From contig JBPRGH010000077.1 in the NCBI GenBank assembly GCA_051418055.1, positions 1 to 22,271 of the forward strand: a stretch of 22,271 nt of DNA, read 5' to 3'. This document shows positions 8,403 to 15,916 of this stretch, one piece after another. Numbering within the stretch: the stretch's first letter is position 1; each line of letters starts with the position of its first letter. Both the position numbers and the translations under genes were made by a program. The DNA is from JBPRGH01 sp051418055 (GTDB lineage: Bacteria > Bacteroidota > Bacteroidia > Cytophagales > Cyclobacteriaceae). The notes beneath the pieces were generated by a model. The model was not told the DNA's origin and ran no database searches. It saw only the letters and a list, made by a program, of their open reading frames with translations.

Positions 8403-10220
8403 TTAATCACATTTTTCTTCCTGCCATATACCTTTTATGTCGTCATATTCATTTTTATCAAACCAGGCCCTGGTGCAATTTTTTATGACTTCACCTTTTT
8501 TATTTAGATATTTAACAGTATGACGATCGCCATGGTCAGGATATTTAGCGCCGGAATACTCTTTTACAACAATTTCTCCATCGAATTCCTTAATTACTAC
8601 ATTCGGATATTTCTCGATAGTCATTAGCTTTTCAATTACTTTACCTTTTTTGTCGTATTTCACATCAACCGTATAGGCGAAATCCATTAAATCCAGTTCC
8701 TCACTGACGATCTCAAATTTTTCTTCCACAATCTTTCCTTTTTCATCAAAAAACTGGGTTAATACAGTATCACCTTCACTGATTTTATATTCATAATGAT
8801 ACCCGTAATGTATAGATTTAAGGTTCCCATCCGGGCTATACGTTTGGGTAGTGATTTTACCGCCATTATCTTCCCATTCTTCCAATAAATTCCCATCTTC
8901 ATCAAAACTTTTTGATGCTATCATCTCACCCATTCTATATTCATAATTGTAAGGCATACCCTCATAATCTATTCCTTTAGCAGGACCGTGAAGCTTTCCA
9001 AACTTATAGGTTTCCTCAAGTACAATGTTGCCAGCAGAGTCATATTCTGTTTTCTTACCATGTAAAGCACCGTGCATATAATTCTCTACCTGTTTGAGAA
9101 ATTCTTTACCTCTAATAGTTTGAGCAAAAGTCTCCACTGGTCCATGGATTTTTCCGTTTTTATAAACATACTGCGCATGCTCTTTTTGCTTTCCCGTCCA
9201 CCTTTTTTGTTGTAAACCTTCCATTTGACCATTGACAAAATTTACAGAATCAGTAATGATGCCTGTATCGGGGTCATATTCCATCTGAAGACCGTGCTGA
9301 ATACCTTCCCGAAAATATTTACGTTCAATATGCCCGTCAGAATACCAGGTGCAGACGCCATGGAATTGTCCGTTTTTGTTATGGAATTTTTCTTTCATAA
9401 GGCCGGTTTCTTTATCATAGGTTTTCTGAAGCCCGTTTTCTATGCCGTTGATAAAGCTATGTTCATAGATGACCACATCACCATTCATTATAAGATAATC
9501 TCCATTAAGTGGCTCCTGATCTGCGCCTGTCCATATTTGGATGCCGTTATCATTCTTTTTGTTATTTAGATAATAGGCCATTTCATCAAGTCGCTTCCTT
9601 GTATCATTGGTATAGTTTTCATCCTGGCGATAATGAAGAGTGTCAAAGACAGTGCCTTGATGTGTGTATAGAACGGAATTTAACAGACGTCCTTCTTCAA
9701 AAATTTTTCTTTGTATAAGCCTTTCATCTTTGTCATAAAGAAGTATATCGCCATCTATTCTCCCATTTTTGAGCGTGATAATCTCAGTGGCAAAATTCAT
9801 TGAAAATTCATCATGGTCGAGATCAATAAGCTTTACTTTTCCATTTAGGATCCTTCCGAGCTCATTTTTTTCTCCCTCCAGGAGCTCTAAGGTATAGTCA
9901 CGGATTTCTTCGGTTAAATTTCCCTGTTCGTCATATTCCCATGAAGCAATGCCTTTACCTTTAAAAAACTCCCCCTTATAGGTCATTTGGTCAGAACCTT
10001 CCTTAAAGACCATATAATAACCATCCATTTCACCCTTATCAAAAAAACCCAGGTCATAAAGGCCATCATCAAAAAGTATTTTGTAATTACCATCTAAAGG
10101 CTCCCCATTATGATAATAAGTACCGTAAACCGACTCTAATTCGGAGGTATGGATCGCAGTTTGGGCGAAGGTGGTTATTTGGGATGTCAATAGAATTGCG
10201 AGACATAAGAATTTTAACAT
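8403..10220 (-). CDS. secreted MORN-repeat protein (YwqK-like)
   Basis: The 605-residue protein has a signal peptide (1-19, TTFA-Q). Many MORN-2 type repeats follow over most of its length, with the typical pattern of G-x-x-x-G-x-x-x-x-Y/W-x-x-x-G, such as NGQFHGVCTWYSDGHIERKY and YKFGKLHGPAKG. Long MORN-2 proteins are common in Bacteroidota and are often labelled YwqK antitoxins, but no toxin partner is evident here and that label says little about function. The repeats form extended beta-sheets suited to binding proteins or membranes. It is the last gene of a minus-strand cluster, 57 bases after the two-helix membrane protein. Its stop lies 2 bases from the stop of the CHAT gene. Confidence 0.85.
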   Translation of the reverse strand: MLKFLCLAILLTSQITTFAQTAIHTSELESVYGTYYHNGEPLDGNYKILFDDGLYDLGFFDKGEMDGYYMVFKEGSDQMTYKGEFFKGKGIASWEYDEQGNLTEEIRDYTLELLEGEKNELGRILNGKVKLIDLDHDEFSMNFATEIITLKNGRIDGDILLYDKDERLIQRKIFEEGRLLNSVLYTHQGTVFDTLHYRQDENYTNDTRKRLDEMAYYLNNKKNDNGIQIWTGADQEPLNGDYLIMNGDVVIYEHSFINGIENGLQKTYDKETGLMKEKFHNKNGQFHGVCTWYSDGHIERKYFREGIQHGLQMEYDPDTGIITDSVNFVNGQMEGLQQKRWTGKQKEHAQYVYKNGKIHGPVETFAQTIRGKEFLKQVENYMHGALHGKKTEYDSAGNIVLEETYKFGKLHGPAKGIDYEGMPYNYEYRMGEMIASKSFDEDGNLLEEWEDNGGKITTQTYSPDGNLKSIHYGYHYEYKISEGDTVLTQFFDEKGKIVEEKFEIVSEELDLMDFAYTVDVKYDKKGKVIEKLMTIEKYPNVVIKEFDGEIVVKEYSGAKYPDHGDRHTVKYLNKKGEVIKNCTRAWFDKNEYDDIKGIWQEEKCD

Positions 10221-10277
10221 GACGATATTATTTTAAAAAATCTTGGAGACAAAATTTGTTTTAATTACGAATAGTAT

Positions 10278-10856
10278 CTATTTGGCAGAAAAAGTTGCCT
10301 TTTCCAGGTACTCCTTCCATCTTGTTAGGTCAGCAGTACCATCAACTCTTTTTGATCCAAAGGAGAATAGCTTTATTCTTTGATCTTTACTTGTTGTAAT
10401 ATATAGTTGAAATGAATATTCATTATTTTCATAATTTTTTCTTAAGTCAAAACTTTTCACTTCTGCCAGTGGAATTCTTTTTGTAATTCCATTAGTTCTT
10501 GTTAAAAATGTCTTTTCTTTCAATTCAAATTTAAAAACTAAGGCTTTATAAATTTTTAAAATGACGGTAAGAAAGCTTACAAAAAACATAAAAGATCCAA
10601 AGACAATAAAGGCATCAATTATACCTGTCCAGAAATCCTCAAATAATGAAATTTCACCTGTACCTTCTTCTGAACTCCATCCCATAATAGCACCAAAAAC
10701 CATTAAGGGAAAGATAAATAAAGGTAAGAAAGCAGATAGCTTATTTTTAGTGACTTTAATGGAATCGCTACGAACTTTTAATTTATAATCATAGTCTGCT
10801 AATACTTTATTCATGCCCTTATTACCTAATATGGGAGATTCTTCAATATTATTCAT
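10278..10856 (-). CDS. membrane protein with two transmembrane helices and a PH-like tail, unknown function
   Basis: The 192-residue protein has no signal peptide. Two hydrophobic helices (about 42-60 and 82-107) flank a short acidic loop. The C-terminal 85 residues are beta-rich with a closing amphipathic helix (LTRWKEYLEKATF), a layout like small bacterial PH-domain membrane proteins. The family call is uncertain. M15 could be an alternative start. It lies 38 bases after the ankyrin-TonB gene and 57 before the MORN gene, all in the same direction. It is the only member of the envelope block without an export signal, so it may be the inner-membrane part of whatever the neighbours do. Confidence 0.75.
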   Translation of the reverse strand: MNNIEESPILGNKGMNKVLADYDYKLKVRSDSIKVTKNKLSAFLPLFIFPLMVFGAIMGWSSEEGTGEISLFEDFWTGIIDAFIVFGSFMFFVSFLTVILKIYKALVFKFELKEKTFLTRTNGITKRIPLAEVKSFDLRKNYENNEYSFQLYITTSKDQRIKLFSFGSKRVDGTADLTRWKEYLEKATFSAK

Positions 10857-10894
10857 TTTCAGCTGAATTAGATATGAAAGGAATAATTGATCAG

Positions 10895-13660
10895 TTAAAG
10901 TGCAAAGTTAATTGGCAGGACCTGTCGAGCATTAATTGCCTTTCCCCTTTGCTCGCCTGGAATCCACCTGGGCATTAGTTTGATCACTCTGAGTGCTTCC
11001 TGGTCAAGGGCCGGATGCACACTTTTTAGTAGTTTTATATCCTTAAGTTCACCGGTAGAGGAGACTATAAATTGAACAAGAACTTTTCCTTCTATTTTAT
11101 TAGTTACAGCTTCCTCCGGATATTTAATATTATCATTTAAAAATAAGCTTAATGCATTTCTTCCACCTGGAAATTCAGGCATCTTTTCTGCCATTCCAAA
11201 GGTACTAGAATTGTTGTTGTTTGAATCACCATTTCGCTCTGATTCGGAAGCTTCAGGTTTATATCCTTTAATTAATTTCGCAATACTTTTCTGCTTCATT
11301 TTTTTTGCATACTTATATGGACTAATATTATAATTATCCTTTATGTCTACACTTGCACCATTCTGTAATAAAATTTGAGCCATTTTATAATTACCAGAAG
11401 CTATCGCGTAATATAACGGTGTTCTTTTATCATTCTCATCAACTACATTTGAATTTGCCCCTAGTTCCAACAGCTTTTCTGCGGCTTCGGTTGAATTAAA
11501 TTGTGCTGCATAATGCAGGACATAATAACCTGCTTTCTCCAAACGTTGATCAGGATTTGCACCATAAGCAATCAAATTATGAATTAACCATTTACATATT
11601 TGACTATAATCATCCCCAACTCTTTCAGAATTACCTATATACGAAATTGCCAAGGATAATGAAGTATGTTTATCAAAATCTTCTATTGATGTTTCAGCCC
11701 CTCTTTCTAGCAAGAAGTAAGCGGATTTATAAAGACCTTGTCTTAAAGCAAAATGTAAAGGTGTACCATGTTTATTTTCTGAGCGATTGATTTTATTAAT
11801 ATCACAACCCTGTTTTAAAACGTAATTAATTAAGGTTGAATCTTGGCTATATAAACTTGCTAATAATGGATCTATATTATTATAATATACATAGTCTCTA
11901 TCACCATAGCTTTTAGCCTTACTTATTTTTTTTATCAAAAATTTAGTATGGCAATTCACTATTTTTTCTTGAAAAAGAAATTTAATGGATTCATGATCAG
12001 CCTCTTTAAATGCATTAAAAATGTTATTGAATTCAGGGAAATCCCTTAGAATTCTCATAGCTTTTGGGTGTCCTTCCTTAGCGGCAATATCAAAAAAATG
12101 AATTGCTGTTTTTAAACCTTTATCCTGTTCATCTTTACGAGTTTCTCTACCTGCAAGAGAATAATGCAAAATCCCTTTTTTATAAAGTTCGCTTTTCTCT
12201 GCTTTAGCTCCGGACATCATGCTATTCGCATAATTACCCATTCTTCTTTTCAAGGCTTTATTAGCATCATCATTATTATTTAATTTTAGATAATTATTAC
12301 TACTAAGTGATTGTAGCGTTTTGAGGATTTTAATTAACTCATCTTTTGAATTAGAAACAATTACAATGTTATCGGTCTCCTTTTTAGTTTGCTGAAGAAC
12401 TGAATATTTTTCGCGGGTAGTTGCATTAACATATATAGATAAAGGCTGTGAGCTTAAGGTAACGTTTACGGAAAATTTGTTGTTCTTCTCCCAATCGCGT
12501 AGCATATAGGTGTATCTATCATTCCAATAAGAGAGGTTTGGGATAGCTTTGTATATATCTATAGAGACTATAAAAATTTGATTTCCATCCTCGAGATAGC
12601 TATTATTGAAATAATCGTATAAGAAATATAAATTATTATTTCTTTTTACAATTCCAGAGACTAACTTCTTGAAGTCTCTTTTACTAGTCTCCATATCATC
12701 ATGCCTGCTTAAGAAAATATTTTTGTTTTGTGCTTCGATATCCCTGCCTCTTCTAGCATCTTCCCTTAGCTTCTCTTTAAACCTTTCTTTTGATTCAGCC
12801 CTTTTTTGTTGATTCTCAGCATAGTCATTGATCAGATTGTTAAATTCCTTTGCAGAATTTTGTGCTTCTTCTACACTCTTGTCATAATTTTCTTTTAGTT
12901 CTCTCTGTAATTGGCGATTGCGATTTGCTGTTTCTGAATTATTGTCTGCTGAGGTGGAGGATGATTTGCCTTCAGAAGGATCATTTATATCTGTTAATCT
13001 ACCACTATACAAGTCTGAAGCTTTTGAGCTAATTGTTTCTTTATTATTATTTCGATTGTTTTTTGATGAATTTGAATTAGCCTCCTGACTGGAAATTTCA
13101 CTATTAGATTTTGAATTCTTTTGCTCCAAGATATTAATTGCTTCTTGAATGTGCCTTTCCATTACAGTACACTTGGTAGAAAAAACTCTTACATTACGAA
13201 TAGAAAAATCACTGGCTGATGAGTTCTGCTTAGATAAGGATTCGCTGGTAAAAGTATAATTTATATTAACCTTGCCATTATAGGTATTTTGAAGTGTTTC
13301 TTTATAATATAGCTGATAGACGATGTTAAAATTACAATAGCTATTACTAAATGATTCTTTAATCTTACCTGAAAATATTTCGGAGTTTTTATAATAAATT
13401 TTACCATTGTATTTATACCCTTCAATTGAGTAGCTTTTTATCGATGCTCTTGTACCTATAGTAGCCTGTTTCGTACCACTATGGATAGAATTTATTTCAA
13501 CTGGAATTTTTAAATTATTAAGGACATATCCATTTTCTGAAGGTTCATATTTTCCTAAACTGATTATAACTTCTTCCTTCACAACTTGACCATTTGCTAC
13601 TATAACCAAGAAGGAAATGAAAATAAAAATAAAAAGACAACGAACTGGAATAATTCTCAT
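10895..13660 (-). CDS. secreted Sel1/ankyrin-repeat protein ending in a TonB C-terminal domain
   Basis: The 921-residue protein has a signal peptide (1 to about 24, VANG-Q). A beta-rich N-terminal domain of unknown family (25-165) is followed by an Asn/Ser-rich linker (180-245) and a coiled coil (245-315). A mixed domain follows, then a Sel1-like repeat (492-540), about six ankyrin repeats (594-800; clear units TPLHFALRQGLYKSAYFLLE and TPLYYAIASGNYKMAQILL), another Asn-rich linker, and a TonB C-terminal domain (826-921). The TonB part carries the standard MPEFPGG, IKYPEEAV and EALRVIKLMPRWIPG signatures. There is no membrane anchor apart from the signal peptide. It appears to lead the minus-strand cluster. 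Adhesion, partner capture or TonB-like signalling are possible roles; none can be chosen from the sequence. Confidence 0.9.
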   Translation of the reverse strand: MRIIPVRCLFIFIFISFLVIVANGQVVKEEVIISLGKYEPSENGYVLNNLKIPVEINSIHSGTKQATIGTRASIKSYSIEGYKYNGKIYYKNSEIFSGKIKESFSNSYCNFNIVYQLYYKETLQNTYNGKVNINYTFTSESLSKQNSSASDFSIRNVRVFSTKCTVMERHIQEAINILEQKNSKSNSEISSQEANSNSSKNNRNNNKETISSKASDLYSGRLTDINDPSEGKSSSTSADNNSETANRNRQLQRELKENYDKSVEEAQNSAKEFNNLINDYAENQQKRAESKERFKEKLREDARRGRDIEAQNKNIFLSRHDDMETSKRDFKKLVSGIVKRNNNLYFLYDYFNNSYLEDGNQIFIVSIDIYKAIPNLSYWNDRYTYMLRDWEKNNKFSVNVTLSSQPLSIYVNATTREKYSVLQQTKKETDNIVIVSNSKDELIKILKTLQSLSSNNYLKLNNNDDANKALKRRMGNYANSMMSGAKAEKSELYKKGILHYSLAGRETRKDEQDKGLKTAIHFFDIAAKEGHPKAMRILRDFPEFNNIFNAFKEADHESIKFLFQEKIVNCHTKFLIKKISKAKSYGDRDYVYYNNIDPLLASLYSQDSTLINYVLKQGCDINKINRSENKHGTPLHFALRQGLYKSAYFLLERGAETSIEDFDKHTSLSLAISYIGNSERVGDDYSQICKWLIHNLIAYGANPDQRLEKAGYYVLHYAAQFNSTEAAEKLLELGANSNVVDENDKRTPLYYAIASGNYKMAQILLQNGASVDIKDNYNISPYKYAKKMKQKSIAKLIKGYKPEASESERNGDSNNNNSSTFGMAEKMPEFPGGRNALSLFLNDNIKYPEEAVTNKIEGKVLVQFIVSSTGELKDIKLLKSVHPALDQEALRVIKLMPRWIPGEQRGKAINARQVLPINFAL

Positions 13661-13795
13661 ATTAAAAAATAGTTTAAAAAACAGAGATAAACTCTGAACA
13701 AGAGGTTAAAAAATCAATGCTATTCATTTAAAAATACTAATTTTTTTTTTGCAGGGCAATACCCTAATTTGTGGTAAAATCTACTTTACTTTTAA

Positions 13796-14122
13796 CTACT
13801 GCATATTTATGGCCATCGTTAGACGAACAATTTTTTTCTTGCTTATCAGCGATAGTATTCCACCATTATGAATATAATCCTGTTCTTTTAGCATTTCTCC
13901 CTTTTGATAGCTTACTATTCGGGGCTCAGTTATTTTACCAATTTTTAAAATCTTTTTACCCCTGCAATCATAGTCGCTCAACATTAAAATCTTGCCGGTA
14001 TCCAAAATTGTGGTAGATATGCTCACTTGCTCTACATTATTGTTTATGAAGTGGTTGAAATAATCACTTTGGGCAGTGCTGAAATAAAAGCTAAAAAGTG
14101 CGGTGAGCAACAGATGCTTCAT
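13796..14122 (-). CDS. small exported protein of unknown function
   Basis: The 108-residue frame starts with a convincing signal peptide (1 to about 17, FSFYFSTA-Q). The mature part is short and beta-rich, without a recognisable family; its wording (TGKILMLSDYDCRGKKILKI) is of the kind seen in small Bacteroidota exported proteins. It lies 135 bases upstream of the ankyrin-TonB gene in the same direction and may belong to its transcript or have its own. A plus-strand frame overlaps it at 13771-14016 but lacks an export signal and protein-like composition, so the minus frame was chosen. Confidence 0.6.
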   Translation of the reverse strand: MKHLLLTALFSFYFSTAQSDYFNHFINNNVEQVSISTTILDTGKILMLSDYDCRGKKILKIGKITEPRIVSYQKGEMLKEQDYIHNGGILSLISKKKIVRLTMAINMQ

Positions 14123-14190
14123 AAAGAAATATTAAATCTTAGATTAAAAAATAAAGAACTTCAAGAATAGAAAAATTTTTTGTTTCTTAC

Positions 14191-14210
14191 AATACCCATT
14201 TTCAGGTATT
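14191..14210 (-). terminator. weak hairpin after the HMA-AraC gene, possible terminator
   Basis: AATACC (14191-14196) pairs with GGTATT (14205-14210) around an 8-base loop, 66 bases past the stop of the minus-strand operon. Read on the minus strand, the T-rich run AAAAAATTTTTC comes only 11 bases after the stem, so this is at best a weak terminator. No better candidate was seen in the 153-base gap. Confidence 0.25.
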
Positions 14211-14275
14211 TGTTAACATTTAAAGTATATGATACAGCCGGAAACAGCTGTAAGTTATAATGAATATTATATGAT

Positions 14276-14836
14276 TTATACCTCATCCAAAGGCCTCCTG
14301 GACGGGTTTTGCAATTTCTTAAATTCAGTTGGGGTCATACCAGTAATTTTTTTAAACTGGCTGCTAAAATGAGGTACACTGCTATAGCCCAGAAAATAAG
14401 CAATTTCTGATAGACTCAGCTGATCATAAATTATCTGTTCCTTCGCTTTTTCAATTTTCTGTTTTATAATGAAATGCTCGATAGTTATTCCTTCCACTGA
14501 AGAAAACAGCCTGCTTAAATATTTATAGTCATAGGGCAGGGCAGAGGTGAGGATATCAGACCAATTTTGATCAACTGATCCTTTCTTATGGTGCACCTGC
14601 TCAATAATGATATTCTTTATCCTTTCAATGAGTTGACTTTTCTTATCGTCTATAAGTTCAAATCCCAGCTTTACCAGCTTCTCATCCAGTTCTGACAACT
14701 CATTTTTTGAAAGATCCTGCTCTATTTCTGCTTCTCCCAGCTTAATATTTTTTATCGAATAGCCCTCTTTTTCCAGAAGATCAGAGACAGCTGTAATGCA
14801 GCGCTGGCAGACCATATTTTTTATATAATATTTCAT
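14276..14836 (-). CDS. AraC-family regulator with N-terminal heavy-metal-binding (HMA) domain
   Basis: The 186-residue cytoplasmic protein joins a small HMA-type ferredoxin fold (1 to about 65, C10-x-x-C13) to an AraC-type DNA-binding domain (about 68-178). The second helix-turn-helix is clear (LSEIAYFLGYSSVPHFSSQF, 142-161) and TGMTPTEFKK (165-174) closes the domain. Proteins of this build in Bacteroidota are usually found beside copper ATPases and are thought to sense copper through the CxxC pair. Here the only copper ATPase in view is 11.5 kb away. The gene starts 15 bases after the ATP-grasp gene in the same direction, so it is likely read from that operon. Whether it controls that operon, copA or both is unknown. 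Confidence 0.88.
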   Translation of the reverse strand: MKYYIKNMVCQRCITAVSDLLEKEGYSIKNIKLGEAEIEQDLSKNELSELDEKLVKLGFELIDDKKSQLIERIKNIIIEQVHHKKGSVDQNWSDILTSALPYDYKYLSRLFSSVEGITIEHFIIKQKIEKAKEQIIYDQLSLSEIAYFLGYSSVPHFSSQFKKITGMTPTEFKKLQNPSRRPLDEV

Positions 14837-14851
14837 ATTGGCAGTATAAAG

Positions 14852-15895
14852 TTATTCCATAACTGCCAATCTTTTATTAGCTAAATCAGTACCGTAATGT
14901 TTTTTATAATAAAGCTTCTTCTCAATCGCTTCAATCATAACATCATTAAAGCTCACTTTTTCCAGCCGGTCAACTGCACTTAATCCACCCGGGCTTGTGA
15001 TATTTAGTTCAATAAGTTTATCGCCCACGATATCAAGCCCTGCACAAAAAATGCCGTCCTCAATAAGTTTAGGCCTTAACACATCACATATTTCCAGCAT
15101 TTTATCAGTCATTTTAAATCGTTCAGCTTGTCCTCCTGCACTCATATTGGAACGGAAATCTTTTTTATTTACTCTTCTGAAGGCGGCAAATTTATCTTTG
15201 CAGGTCATTACCTTTCCGTTCATCATAAAAACCCTTACATCTCCTTTTGTGGCTTCAGGCAAATATTCCTGTGCAATAACATACCCATTACGCGCTATAG
15301 CCTCTACTATTTGCTTGAGATTATTTTTAGATTTCTGATCTATCAGAAACACGTCCTTACCGCCCGATCCTTCAAGGGGTTTAAGGATCATTTTATGTTT
15401 ATGCTCCTTAAAAAAATGTTCGATCTCATCTATCTGGCGGGTTATAAGTGAGGATGGGCGTATAGATTCAGGGAAATGTTCAAAATACATTTTATCCACA
15501 TGTGCATAGGCCAGAGTGTCAGGATCATTAACCACCAGTACACCTTGCCTGACTGCAAATTGTCCAAATAAAATTCCTGAAAATTTTGCCCATGGTCTGT
15601 CCATATCTTCCGATGGATTATTTCGGAGGTATATTACATCAAGATCCTGGCAATTTATCTTTTCAACTTTAGCATTCTCATCTTTAACCTTATGAACAAA
15701 ATCCTCCAGCCCTTTATATTTTCCTTCCATTACTACTGCTTTTGTAGCTATATGTCCATTGGGTCGAAAAATAGCATCGCCGATCTCTGTAAAAAAAACT
15801 TTATGTCCACGATTTGCTGCTGCCAGGCCCATTGAAATTGTAGTATCCACATACTTAAGGGTGGCTATTTCATTTATTACAAAAGCTATATTCAT
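14852..15895 (-). CDS. glutathione-synthetase-like ATP-grasp ligase
   Basis: The 347-residue protein has the GshB layout: an N-terminal Rossmann-like domain (NIAFVINEIATLKYVDTT) and an ATP-grasp domain. The glycine loop LKPLEGSGGKDVF is at 171-183 and QEYLPE with GDVRV at 209-221. RSNMSAGG at 248-255 corresponds to the RGNLAAGG motif, and the metal-binding GLDIVGDKLIELNITSPGG is at 286-304. It should join a carboxylate to an amine using ATP. True glutathione synthesis is not assured: no gamma-glutamylcysteine ligase is nearby, and members next to DUF1704 genes form a distinct group with unknown product. It lies 21 bases after the DUF1704 gene and 15 before the AraC gene. Confidence 0.85.
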   Translation of the reverse strand: MNIAFVINEIATLKYVDTTISMGLAAANRGHKVFFTEIGDAIFRPNGHIATKAVVMEGKYKGLEDFVHKVKDENAKVEKINCQDLDVIYLRNNPSEDMDRPWAKFSGILFGQFAVRQGVLVVNDPDTLAYAHVDKMYFEHFPESIRPSSLITRQIDEIEHFFKEHKHKMILKPLEGSGGKDVFLIDQKSKNNLKQIVEAIARNGYVIAQEYLPEATKGDVRVFMMNGKVMTCKDKFAAFRRVNKKDFRSNMSAGGQAERFKMTDKMLEICDVLRPKLIEDGIFCAGLDIVGDKLIELNITSPGGLSAVDRLEKVSFNDVMIEAIEKKLYYKKHYGTDLANKRLAVME

Positions 15896-15916
15896 TATCT
15901 GTTAGATCTCATCATT

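Noticed and set aside
9225..9718. Two plus-strand frames inside the MORN gene
   Set aside because: They are antisense to clear MORN repeats and have no protein-like features.
8403..10220. MORN (YwqK) gene as the antitoxin of a toxin-antitoxin pair
   Set aside because: No toxin-like gene is beside it, and the protein is exported, which does not fit a cytoplasmic antitoxin.
13682..13696. CAGAG/CTCTG inverted repeat upstream of the ankyrin-TonB gene as an operator
   Set aside because: Only five pairs; expected by chance in a window this size and no second copy was seen.
13753..13765. AGGG/CCCT hairpin beside an 11-base T run, as a terminator
   Set aside because: The T run precedes the stem on the plus strand and would be an A run after it on the minus strand, so neither direction gives a stem followed by T.
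13771..14016. Plus-strand frame of 81 codons opposite the small exported protein
   Set aside because: It has no export signal or recognisable domain, and the minus frame has a good signal peptide in line with its neighbours.
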